64,000 nt of DNA from Desulfobacterales bacterium (GTDB taxonomy: Bacteria; Desulfobacterota; Desulfobacteria; Desulfobacterales; JAHEIW01), in assembly GCA_030066985.1 (NCBI GenBank), contig JASJAN010000001.1, forward strand, positions 133,976-197,975. Direction: 5' to 3'. Position 1 is the stretch's first letter. Each line of letters begins with the position of its first letter. Made by a program: the position numbers and the translations under genes. Below, one piece after another: positions 53,443-60,776 of this stretch. The notes below the pieces were generated by a model. It saw only the letters and a program-made list of their open reading frames with translations, ran no database searches and had not been told where the DNA came from.

Positions 53443-54603
53443 ATGTACGATCTTATTGCGTCACGCTATGATCAATTTATCAGTGATCTTGAAACCGTCG
53501 TCAATATCGACAGTGGCAGTCATTACCCGGAAGGCCTGGATCAAGTCGCCGGTTTTTTCCGTAAACGATTTGATCAGATCGGATGGCCGACGACCCTCCA
53601 CGCATTTGATGATGGTAAAGTGCCATGTCTGGAGGTATCCAACCGGCCGCTCGATGGGGAGGATGCGGCCGTCGATCTGCTGTTTATCGGGCATATGGAT
53701 ACGGTTTTTAAAAAGGGAACCGTCGCCAGCCGCCCTTTTTCCAAGGACGACAAAAGGGCTTATGGTCCGGGCGTAAGCGATATGAAAGGTGGTCTGGTCA
53801 CCATGCTGCATGTTGCCGAAGTCATGCAGCAAACGGATGGAGCTGATAATATCACCATTGCCATGGCTTTTAACAGCGATGAGGAAATCGGATCGCGCGT
53901 CTCACGTCCCTGGTACGAAGGCCTGGCCAAAAGAAGTCGTTGTGTCTTTGTGTTTGAACCCTGGCGAGCCAGCGGTGAGCGGCTCCTGCACCGCAAAGGC
54001 GGCGGTGTGTTTCATGTCACCTGTCACGGCAGGGCAGCTCATGCCGGGGTTGCTCCGGAAGATGGCGCCAATGCCGTCATCGAATTGGCCCATCAAATCC
54101 TGGCCATCAAAGATCTGGCCCGCGATGACATCGGCACTACCGTCAATGTCACCGTGGTTTCAGGTGGGACGGCTGCTAATGTGATCCCGGACCTGGCCAA
54201 CGCAAGCGTGGATGTGCGTATCGCCGAGCCGGACGAAGCGCAACGAATCGAAGACGGTTTTCAAGCCCTTAGCCGTAATATTCAAACACCGGATGTCCGG
54301 GTTGAGATCGCAGGCGGGATCAATCGTCCGCCGATGGTGCCGTCTGAAAAAACGCTGCAACTGTGGGAGCAGATAAAGGTCATCGGTGAAGGGATTGGTA
54401 TCGATATGCAGTTGACATCCACCGGCGGTTGTTCGGACGGCAACTTTACAGCCTGCCTCGGCATTCCCACAATCGATGCCATGGGGATTCGCGGCGGCGG
54501 TGCGCATGGTCTAGATGAGTACATCGAACTGGACAGTATCGTGCCGAACGTTCACCTGGTGTGTGAGATCGTAAAAGCATTTGCAGACGGCCGGATTTCC
54601 TGA
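53443..54603 (+). CDS. M20 family metallopeptidase (glutamate carboxypeptidase/ArgE-DapE type)
   Basis: 386 residues. Di-zinc motifs are LLFIGHMDTVF (~85), GPGVSDMKGGLVTM (~108), FNSDEEIGSR with the catalytic Glu (~145), CVFVFEPWRASGER and, near the C-terminus, GGGAHGLDEYIELDSI with the last His. A dimerisation domain lies between. It hydrolyses an N-acyl amino acid, dipeptide or folyl-glutamate. Distinct from YgeY at 33291, it sits at the end of the acyl-CoA gene set, possibly releasing amino acids or carboxylic acids from conjugates. No Shine-Dalgarno beyond AAAGAGA is seen. Confidence 0.88.
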   Translation: MYDLIASRYDQFISDLETVVNIDSGSHYPEGLDQVAGFFRKRFDQIGWPTTLHAFDDGKVPCLEVSNRPLDGEDAAVDLLFIGHMDTVFKKGTVASRPFSKDDKRAYGPGVSDMKGGLVTMLHVAEVMQQTDGADNITIAMAFNSDEEIGSRVSRPWYEGLAKRSRCVFVFEPWRASGERLLHRKGGGVFHVTCHGRAAHAGVAPEDGANAVIELAHQILAIKDLARDDIGTTVNVTVVSGGTAANVIPDLANASVDVRIAEPDEAQRIEDGFQALSRNIQTPDVRVEIAGGINRPPMVPSEKTLQLWEQIKVIGEGIGIDMQLTSTGGCSDGNFTACLGIPTIDAMGIRGGGAHGLDEYIELDSIVPNVHLVCEIVKAFADGRIS

Positions 54604-54730
54604 AATCGCACCCCTGGCTTCTTCCCCAACCCAAAGTCAGCAGGCCTATGTTTGCTGAAATGAACAGTGGCATTGCCACAAAAGCCAAGAGGTGTGAATT
54701 CTTAATATACCCTATCTAGCCTCTTGGTCA

Positions 54731-55561
54731 TTAGCGACAATACTGCCAAGCTTCCTCTTCGCGGATATCGCGCATAAACACCAGAGCGGCAAGTGATCTG
54801 CCATAGGGTATGACGCTGACATTGAGCTCGACGTCGATGGTCGACCCGTCTGCATGAATCACCTGTGATCTGTAAATACGCGGTAGATTCAAACCGGCGA
54901 TCCTGTCGGAATAGCGCGTGGTATTTTTGATAAATTCTTCTTCTGAAATAAATTTCTTAAGATGCGCGCCGATCAGCTCTTTTTCGGGGATGCCGATCAT
55001 TTTGCTAAAGGCAGGATTGGCGAATTTGACTCTAAAATCGTGAATAATGGCAATGCCGTCTCTGGCATGCTCAACCAGCGCGCGGTAGCTATCTTCAATT
55101 TCTCTGCGTTCCTTAATTTCCTCATCCAGCTTGCTCATATGCTGTTTAACGCTATTTTCAAATTTCTCTCGAAATCCCTTCAGCTCTAAGTGGGTTTTAA
55201 CCCTGGCTTTGACCACAGCGCTGTTGAACGGTTTTGTAATGACATCCGCCGCACCGACCTCAAATCCCTTTGCTACCTGATCATCAAAGGTCGGCTCCGA
55301 TAGAAGGACTATTGGGATGTTCTTGGTGGCTGGATCCGCTTTTAACTGCTGGCAAACCCCAAGCATATCTGCGGTCGGCATCATGATGTTTAAAAGGATC
55401 AATGCGGGGGTATCGGAAGATAAGGCCAGCCGGATGGTTTCCTTTGCATCTTTGGCAACTTTGATGCCAAAGTCAGGTAACAAAATCTTTTTCAGAACGC
55501 TACTGTTTTCCGCATTGGCGTCCGCGATTAAAATTGTTTGTTTTGATGGCAGGCGATCCAT
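54731..55561 (-). CDS. Pseudo-receiver plus PAS domain signalling protein
   Basis: 276 residues. The N-terminal receiver-like domain (~1-125) has TILIADANAENSSVLKKILL, ALILLNIMMPTADM, and ITKPFNSAVVKARV with the conserved Lys. The phosphoacceptor Asp is replaced by Asn in LLNIMMP, and the acidic pair region is altered. A coiled-coil-like linker (FREKFENSVKQHMSKLDEEIKERREIEDSYRALVEHARDGIAI) leads to a PAS domain (~155-275). There is no kinase, GGDEF or DNA-binding output. It probably acts by protein-protein interaction. No partner kinase is adjacent. Confidence 0.85.
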   Translation of the reverse strand: MDRLPSKQTILIADANAENSSVLKKILLPDFGIKVAKDAKETIRLALSSDTPALILLNIMMPTADMLGVCQQLKADPATKNIPIVLLSEPTFDDQVAKGFEVGAADVITKPFNSAVVKARVKTHLELKGFREKFENSVKQHMSKLDEEIKERREIEDSYRALVEHARDGIAIIHDFRVKFANPAFSKMIGIPEKELIGAHLKKFISEEEFIKNTTRYSDRIAGLNLPRIYRSQVIHADGSTIDVELNVSVIPYGRSLAALVFMRDIREEEAWQYCR

Positions 55562-56116
55562 AATCTGAGATGGAAAAAGGTTTAGCTTTTAGTGTCATGG
55601 ACAATGTAAACATGCTGAACCGATTCGTTAAGTGGGATTTATACCAGTATCCATGCGGATTGTAAATAATGGCCGTAAGACAGCTTTTTGATAACCATGA
55701 GCTGTATAACGATGGTGATCATTTGGAAGGTTTCAAGCGCTTTCTTCGGCATAAACAATGCAACTATTGTTGCTGTATAAATTATTGTTGCCCACGCTAA
55801 ACCGCTTAATCGCATGGTCTTTGATGAAGAGGGCACAATTTTTGTCAACATGGGTTGCACCATTGCAGTTGGTTGATCCAAACCATGCCACTTCCCAGAA
55901 TAATGTCAACCAATAAGCCTATTATTCAGATGTGGTTTTAATATTCTGTAATTATGTAAGATAATTGATAGCCCGCTAAAAGACACCTTATACCGTTGCA
56001 GTTTTATATAATAAAGCGCTGTTGAAGAAAATTTGGCATATTGATTGCTTTTATACCTAAGCAGAAAAGGAACAAAAATCCATGATATCTAAACTATTTA
56101 ACCTTGATGACATCTC
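55562..56116. other. Long gap with a doubtful 80-codon minus-strand frame
   Basis: 555 bases between the receiver-PAS gene and the lipoprotein pair. A minus-strand frame at 55639-55881 encodes 80 residues with a hydrophobic stretch (LAWATIIYTATIVALFMPKK...). It has no Shine-Dalgarno and no family I recognise, so it is not called as a gene. No repeat element of the kinds found elsewhere is seen. The last ~100 bases should hold the promoter of the lipoprotein genes. Confidence 0.35.
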
Positions 56117-56569
56117 ATGAGCCCACACACCCAGATAATAACGAACACTAAAATATTTGCATTTTTACCTATCTTACTGGTCTTGAGTGGGTGCATCACC
56201 ATACCAACGCCAGAAAACAAGGTATTATCAGGAGAAAAAGTCACCGATCAGCAGCTTGTCTTTGTTAAGCAGGGAATAACCACTAAATCCGAAATAACGG
56301 ACCAATTGGGCCCGCCGCATATTTTCCTGATAGATAAAAACATCTTCGCGTATGACTGGCAGACACGCCAGGCGATCATGATTTGGGCCATTGCAGGCGG
56401 CTATCAGGCTTCTGTCGGCGCAGCAGATATTCCGAAAAATTATGTTTTGCTAATTCGATTTGATGCGGAAGATATTGTGCAGAATTATGAAATAACAACG
56501 CGATCATTATTTGTGTCCTATGGTGATCATTTGATGCGATGGATCAGGAAAGATGAAACACCTGAATAA
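56117..56569 (+). CDS. Lipoprotein, BamE/SmpA-like
   Basis: 150 residues. The signal peptide ends in the lipobox LSGC (Cys26), so an outer- or inner-membrane lipoprotein is predicted. The mature part contains QLVFVKQGITTKSEITDQLGPPHIFLIDKNIFAYDWQTR, reminiscent of the SmpA/OmlA (BamE) helix-turn-strand motif in which a Gly-Pro-Pro follows the helix. The next gene, also a lipoprotein, overlaps it by 17 bases, so the two are expressed together and may form an envelope complex. The exact role is not known. Confidence 0.75.
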   Translation: MSPHTQIITNTKIFAFLPILLVLSGCITIPTPENKVLSGEKVTDQQLVFVKQGITTKSEITDQLGPPHIFLIDKNIFAYDWQTRQAIMIWAIAGGYQASVGAADIPKNYVLLIRFDAEDIVQNYEITTRSLFVSYGDHLMRWIRKDETPE

Positions 56570-57206
56570 AATAGCGCTTGTGGTGTTGTTTTTTGGTGTG
56601 TTTGGCGGATGTGCGATCAGCCTGCCCCCAAGCCGCAGCGACCTTTCGGCAATAGAGCAGGGGCAAAAATCACTCGTGCTTCTCAGAGTGACCTGCAAAA
56701 TATCAGGTGAAGATGGTGAGGAGCCGATTCAGGGATGCATAACGGGTGAAAATATGTCCATGGCAATCGGTGATTTTGAGTCCGGCGGCGCGCTAAAGCC
56801 CGTCTATTTGCCAAAATTACTGACAGCTAAAACCGGCAAGCAGGGGTGGACCTATCTGATTCTGGAACCGGGCATTTATTACCTTGGATTTCAAGGCCAG
56901 CGCAGAACGAATGCTTTTGATTATGCCGCCCGCTGGCAAAATGTACAACGCTATCGATTTGACATTCAACCCAATTCACCGGTAGTTTACATTGGCTCAA
57001 TACATTTTGAATGTCGCAGCGATTGGTTTCTTTTTGGCGCCAAATACTGCTGCTTTATTGATGATCAGATCGTAAAAAATGAAGAGAAGATTGCGCAGAA
57101 AATTGTTTCTGATAATTTAAAGAACATCAACTATCCACAAACCGCTTTAATGCAATACCATACAGATGAAACCCTTATCTTCCGAACACCTCAATCCAAA
57201 AGATAA
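56553..57206 (+). CDS. Lipoprotein of unknown function
   Basis: 217 residues. Lipobox FGGC (Cys20) follows a short signal peptide (MKHLNKIALVVLFFGVF). The mature protein is beta-rich (LLRVTCKISGEDGEEPIQG, YLILEPGIYYLGFQGQRRTNAFDYAARW, VVYIGSIHFECRSDWFLFGAKYCCFIDD) with a conserved-looking Cys pair (KYCCF). No family is recognised. It starts inside the previous lipoprotein gene with AGGAAAG just ahead of the ATG. A hairpin terminator follows five bases after the stop. Confidence 0.75.
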   Translation: MKHLNKIALVVLFFGVFGGCAISLPPSRSDLSAIEQGQKSLVLLRVTCKISGEDGEEPIQGCITGENMSMAIGDFESGGALKPVYLPKLLTAKTGKQGWTYLILEPGIYYLGFQGQRRTNAFDYAARWQNVQRYRFDIQPNSPVVYIGSIHFECRSDWFLFGAKYCCFIDDQIVKNEEKIAQKIVSDNLKNINYPQTALMQYHTDETLIFRTPQSKR

Positions 57207-57210
57207 TACT

Positions 57211-57240
57211 TCACCCTTGAGGGGTGATGTGCCATCATTT
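57211..57240 (+). terminator. Probable terminator after the lipoprotein pair
   Basis: TCACCC (57211-57216) pairs with GGGTGA (57222-57227) across a five-base loop. The following stretch is mixed (CATCATTTCTTTT), so the terminator is moderate. Confidence 0.5.
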
Positions 57241-57576
57241 CTTTTAGCCAGAAAATTAAAACGGCACGAAATTCAGCAAATTCATTCGTGCCGCAGCCAC
57301 TTTCAATTTCCGCCTTCTGTCTTCTGACCTCTGCTTGCCCGGCGTAGCTTGATAAAGCGAAAACGGGTCCTCTATTCTCTGACACTTGACACCTATTTGC
57401 ACCACCTATTTCTTAGAAGTAGAGAGATCACCTTACAGCTGGCGAAACACATTCCTGACTCGCAGCTATATCGAATAAAAAAGGAGATGATAGAAGGTAG
57501 GATAGCCTGCTACTTAACAGGGCTCGATGAAGTTTGCGTCAACCATATCTGGCGAGGATAGTAAAGTTAAAAAATT
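57241..57576. other. Gap with word-repeat remnant and a doubtful short frame
   Basis: The gene-free stretch runs from 57207 to 57733; the last part is the type II element. CTTCTGTCTTCTGACCTCTG (57311-57330) is a single arm of the ACAGAGG word family. A plus-strand frame at 57349-57561 encodes ~70 residues (LQLAKHIPDSQLYRIKKEMIEGRIACYLTGLDEVC) of no recognised family and without a ribosome site. It may be a gene remnant. Confidence 0.35.
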
Positions 57577-57732
57577 AAACCCTCAAGTTTTGTTCGATAG
57601 CAAGGCGTCTATTCGCTTCAAAAGCGGAGCGTACACGATAATACGTGAGCATTTTGAAGCGGCCTGCGACGAGCTCAGTCGAGTCGATCGCAATCCGCCT
57701 GAGGCGGACTATCGGACAAAAGATGAGGGTTT
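57577..57732 (-). repeat. Type II stop-codon-abutting structured element, copy E
   Basis: It lies one base from the stop codon of the ACT gene (minus strand). Outer arms 57577-57600 and 57709-57732 pair at about 21 of 24. The central stem CGCTTCAAAA (57614-57623) / TTTTGAAGCG (57652-57661) encloses the loop also seen in copy D (on the minus strand TGCTC ... TGTACGCTCCGC). GCAAGGCGT (57600-57608) is the complement of the trailing ACGCCTTGC. The palindrome TCCGCCTGAGGCGGA is embedded at 57694-57708. Confidence 0.75.
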
Positions 57733-57733
57733 G

Positions 57734-58213
57734 CTATGAAAATATCTTTGATGCCTTGTCAATATCCTCCGGACAAAAAACAAACAGACATTTCTCATCA
57801 GGCGAGGAAACCGATCCATAGACATAATTGATGTTAATGCCCTCTTGGCCAAACTTAGAAGAAATGTTGGCCAGTTCCCCCGGCTTATTGTCAAGCTCAA
57901 GGGCAATCACGGGCATGACATCAAAAATAAAATCATTTTTTGACAGCAGATCAACTGCCTTGTCCGTGTCGCCGGCCAAAAGGCGGATCAGGGCAAATTC
58001 AACTGAATCTTTGCGCATCGAATTATAGCTGGCAGCTGATGCAATGCGTTTCAGTGATTTACCTCTAGCCTTAAATAGCTCTTGAACATAGGCTGATGCA
58101 TCCTGGATGGTGATGGCATCGATATTGATACCGGCTTCTCCAAACATAGCTGCCAACCGGCCAAGCTCGCCGGGTACATTCTTTAGAAAAAGAGATATCT
58201 CCTGTCTGACCAT
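57734..58213 (-). CDS. Tandem ACT domain protein
   Basis: 159 residues made of two ACT domains: ISLFLKNVPGELGRLAAMFGEAGINIDAITIQDA (~6-75) and PVIALELDNKPGELANISSKFGQEGININYVYGSV (~80-150). ACT domains bind amino acids and regulate partners. Stand-alone tandem ACT proteins commonly sit beside phenylacetate-CoA ligase or 2-oxo-acid oxidoreductase genes in anaerobes, and an AMP-forming acyl-CoA synthetase is upstream here on the same strand. GAGGAG precedes the ATG. It is likely a sensor for branched-chain or aromatic amino acids. Confidence 0.9.
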   Translation of the reverse strand: MVRQEISLFLKNVPGELGRLAAMFGEAGINIDAITIQDASAYVQELFKARGKSLKRIASAASYNSMRKDSVEFALIRLLAGDTDKAVDLLSKNDFIFDVMPVIALELDNKPGELANISSKFGQEGININYVYGSVSSPDEKCLFVFCPEDIDKASKIFS

Positions 58214-58417
58214 TGGTTTCTCCTCGTATGTTCGTCTTGCGATCTTATATCAAAAACATTTAGACATAAAAGATCAATGATAAACGTAGGATATAAGGAT
58301 AATACGGCAGGAAGTCAACACTCTTTGAATCGGAAGGAAAAAGTATTCGGAAAGATTTTTATCCAAATATGATAATAGACGAAAAGCCATAAACCAGGAG
58401 CTGGCGGCTGAAGCCGC

Positions 58418-59944
58418 CTATTCCTGCGTCCCGCCGTACAGCTCTTTGATTTTGGCCCGATCCGGGGAGCCGTCCTCCAGAAGGGGCAATTCATCGACAA
58501 AGTCGACATAACTTGGTTTTTTATAGCTGGCAATGTGTTGGCTGACAAAGGCGGTCAGTTCACGGTGGTCCAGTTCCTGGCCTTCTTTTAAAATACAGAC
58601 CGCTTTGATAGCTTCTTTCCAGGTCGGATCCGGAACGCCGAAGACCACGGTTTGTTCAACGGCCGGATGCTCTAATATGGCGCGTTCAACCTCGGCCGGG
58701 TAAACGTTTTCCCCACCCGGCTTGATCAGCTCTTTTTCGGCTTTGCGGCCCTCGTACCACAGGAATCCGTCTACATCAAAACGGCCCAGGTCACCGGTAT
58801 GATGCCAGCCGCCGCGGAAAGTGTAGGCGGTATCTTCCGGCAGGTTCCAGTAGCCTTTGAAGACCATCGGTCCTTTGACGGCGATTTCTCCGATCTCCCC
58901 GGTGCCGACGAGGTCGTCATTGTCATCCACCAACCTCACATCAGCCAGTTCAAGAATCCGGCCGGCGGAACCCGGCTTGTCATCGTAGCGACCCAGAGTG
59001 GCCATGGCCGATGTTTCGGTCTGGCCGTAAACGCAAAAAAAGGTGCCGCCGGTGACCTTTTGATATCTTTCAATAGTTTCCGGATTTTCAATGCCTTTTA
59101 CGGTTATCAAAGAGGTGATGTCTTTGTCGGATTTCTCGTGTGCATCCAGTATAGAGCCTAAAATCGGTGAAAAATCGTACAGAACCGTGACCTTTTTCTC
59201 ATCAATCAAATCCACCGCCTGGGAGGCATCAAATTTGCTCATGTTGACGCTCTGTACTCCGGCGTGGAAACTGCCGGTGGCCATAAACAACCCGGCGACA
59301 TGAAATAACGGCAACAGGTTTAAATGCACATCATCAACCGATAAATGAAACAGCAGGTTCAAGCTGACATTGGCAGCGATCACATTGCCATGGGTCAACA
59401 GCGCACCCCGGGGTCTGCCGGCCACAGCGGCGGTATGAATAATCACCAGGCCGTCATCTGAGACGACATCCACCGCATCAAACTCGCCCGGGTTATCCAA
59501 CAGGGTGGCAAATGCAGCAAATTCACCATCTGCAGAATTTAAATTGAAAAAATGCTCAACCGACGGTAATTTGTCCTTGCGCTCCTGAGCCAGTTCCTCA
59601 AATTCTTTGTCCACAAAAAAAATTTTAGGTTCACAATCATTTACATTAAAAAGAGCTTCATCCACCGACAGGCGCCAGTTGATAGGCAAAACAATCGCGC
59701 CCAGTGCTGCTGCGGCACCATACAGCAGAAAAAATTCCAGACTGTTTTTGCCTACCGCACAGATGCGATCGCCTTTTTGGAGGCCCAATTTCTGCAGGCC
59801 GAAAGCCAGGCGATCCACCTGTTCTTTTATATCTGCAAATGTCAGCGTTCTTTCATCATCGACTTCAAACCATGCAGGACGGTTTGTGAAGTTTTGAGCG
59901 TTGCGTTGAATCACGTCATAGAAGGTCAAATCATAAAGGCCCAT
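58418..59944 (-). CDS. AMP-forming acyl-CoA synthetase
   Basis: 508 residues, ANL superfamily. The usual P-loop TSGTTGxPKG is altered to HTAAVAGRPRGALLTHGN (~170). The A5-A8 motifs are intact (VYGQTETSAM, GWHHTGDLGRFDVDGFLWYEGRKAEKELIKPGGENVYPAEVE). The catalytic Lys near the end should be in DRAKIKELYG. It activates a carboxylic acid to its CoA ester using ATP; chain type is unknown. With a Liv-type importer and a universal stress protein downstream in the cluster, an imported organic or amino-acid-derived carboxylate is plausible. The ribosome site is weak. A GGCGGCT..AGCCGCC hairpin overlaps its stop codon (58403-58418). Confidence 0.87.
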   Translation of the reverse strand: MGLYDLTFYDVIQRNAQNFTNRPAWFEVDDERTLTFADIKEQVDRLAFGLQKLGLQKGDRICAVGKNSLEFFLLYGAAAALGAIVLPINWRLSVDEALFNVNDCEPKIFFVDKEFEELAQERKDKLPSVEHFFNLNSADGEFAAFATLLDNPGEFDAVDVVSDDGLVIIHTAAVAGRPRGALLTHGNVIAANVSLNLLFHLSVDDVHLNLLPLFHVAGLFMATGSFHAGVQSVNMSKFDASQAVDLIDEKKVTVLYDFSPILGSILDAHEKSDKDITSLITVKGIENPETIERYQKVTGGTFFCVYGQTETSAMATLGRYDDKPGSAGRILELADVRLVDDNDDLVGTGEIGEIAVKGPMVFKGYWNLPEDTAYTFRGGWHHTGDLGRFDVDGFLWYEGRKAEKELIKPGGENVYPAEVERAILEHPAVEQTVVFGVPDPTWKEAIKAVCILKEGQELDHRELTAFVSQHIASYKKPSYVDFVDELPLLEDGSPDRAKIKELYGGTQE

Positions 59945-60260
59945 ACTCTAGTCCTATTTATTAAAGGTTTTGGAGAATTTTTCATTCAAACACTTACAAG
60001 GAGCGCCATGGGTGATCGCTCGTAAACACGACGTCCGCCGCAGGCGGATTTGAGTGCATTAGGGATCGTTTGAAAAAACAGGAATAGGCGAGGTGCTGCA
60101 GATCGCTAAAAACGCGCAAATTTTTATCTAATTATTAGAGTGCCATTTAACTGTTTTTTTGCTACAAACCCTTAAGCACGAGTTCGCGCGGATTTCACGA
60201 GTGATTATTCATGGCGCTGCTCAATCCAATATAATTACCAACCCGCTAAATAATCATCGC
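59945..60260. other. Gap between the synthetase and universal stress protein genes
   Basis: 316 bases. It contains the palindrome TCCGCCGCAGGCGGA (60034-60048) and AT-rich sequence, but no gene and no full hairpin element. It may carry the synthetase promoter on its left side. Confidence 0.4.
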
Positions 60261-60653
60261 TTATTTAGTGGTAATCACCGGACACGGCGCTTTTAAAATC
60301 ACAAACTGAGCCGTAGACCCGAGTATTAGCTTGCTGGTTCTGGATTTTTTTTCAATGCCGACAAAAATCTGGTCGATTTGATTTTCCTCGGCGAATCTCA
60401 CCAGATCCTCGCCGGGTGTCAAACCCCGGGCCATCTGGTGGGTTTCACATTCAACACCCTGTTCGTCAAAAAAATCTTTGGCTTCGCGCAGATTCTGTTC
60501 GGCTTGATTGATATCTTCAGGTTTTTCCCCGGCGCCACCCTCCAGGGATGACATTACATAGACTTTGGCACTAAAGGTTTTCGCGAAATCTCTTGCCAGA
60601 GATAAAGCCGCTTTTGCTTCAGAAGAACCATTGTAGCCAATCAAAAATTGCAT
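60261..60653 (-). CDS. Universal stress protein
   Basis: 130 residues, a single Usp domain: MQFLIGYNGSSEAKAALSLARDFAK at the N-terminus, and the ATP-binding signature GIEKKSRTSKLILGSTAQFVILKAPCPVI near the end (G-x2-x-9-GS form). It is a cytosolic nucleotide-binding stress or signalling protein. AGAGGTG precedes the ATG. It lies between the synthetase and the Liv ATPase on the same strand, a common place for Usp genes beside transporters. Confidence 0.92.
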   Translation of the reverse strand: MQFLIGYNGSSEAKAALSLARDFAKTFSAKVYVMSSLEGGAGEKPEDINQAEQNLREAKDFFDEQGVECETHQMARGLTPGEDLVRFAEENQIDQIFVGIEKKSRTSKLILGSTAQFVILKAPCPVITTK

Positions 60654-60676
60654 GTCGCACCTCTATATTCGGTGAT

Positions 60677-60752
60677 GATTAAATGCTTAAATCGTTAACG
60701 GTAAGATGATATTTTCCCAGTTAACCATTCAACCATTTAACCACTTATCAAC
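60677..60752. repeat. AACCATTTAACC word-repeat hairpin
   Basis: Left arm GATTAAATGCTTAAATCG (60677-60694) with TTAACGG faces GTTAACCATTCAACC and ATTTAACC (60720-60743). About 16 of 20 positions pair. It lies between the Liv ATPase gene and the Usp start. Confidence 0.6.
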
Positions 60753-60776
60753 CACCGTCTCTGGCGATGGTTACTT

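Noticed and set aside
55639-55881. 80-codon hydrophobic minus-strand frame
   Set aside because: No ribosome site, no recognised family; could be chance in an AT-rich gap.
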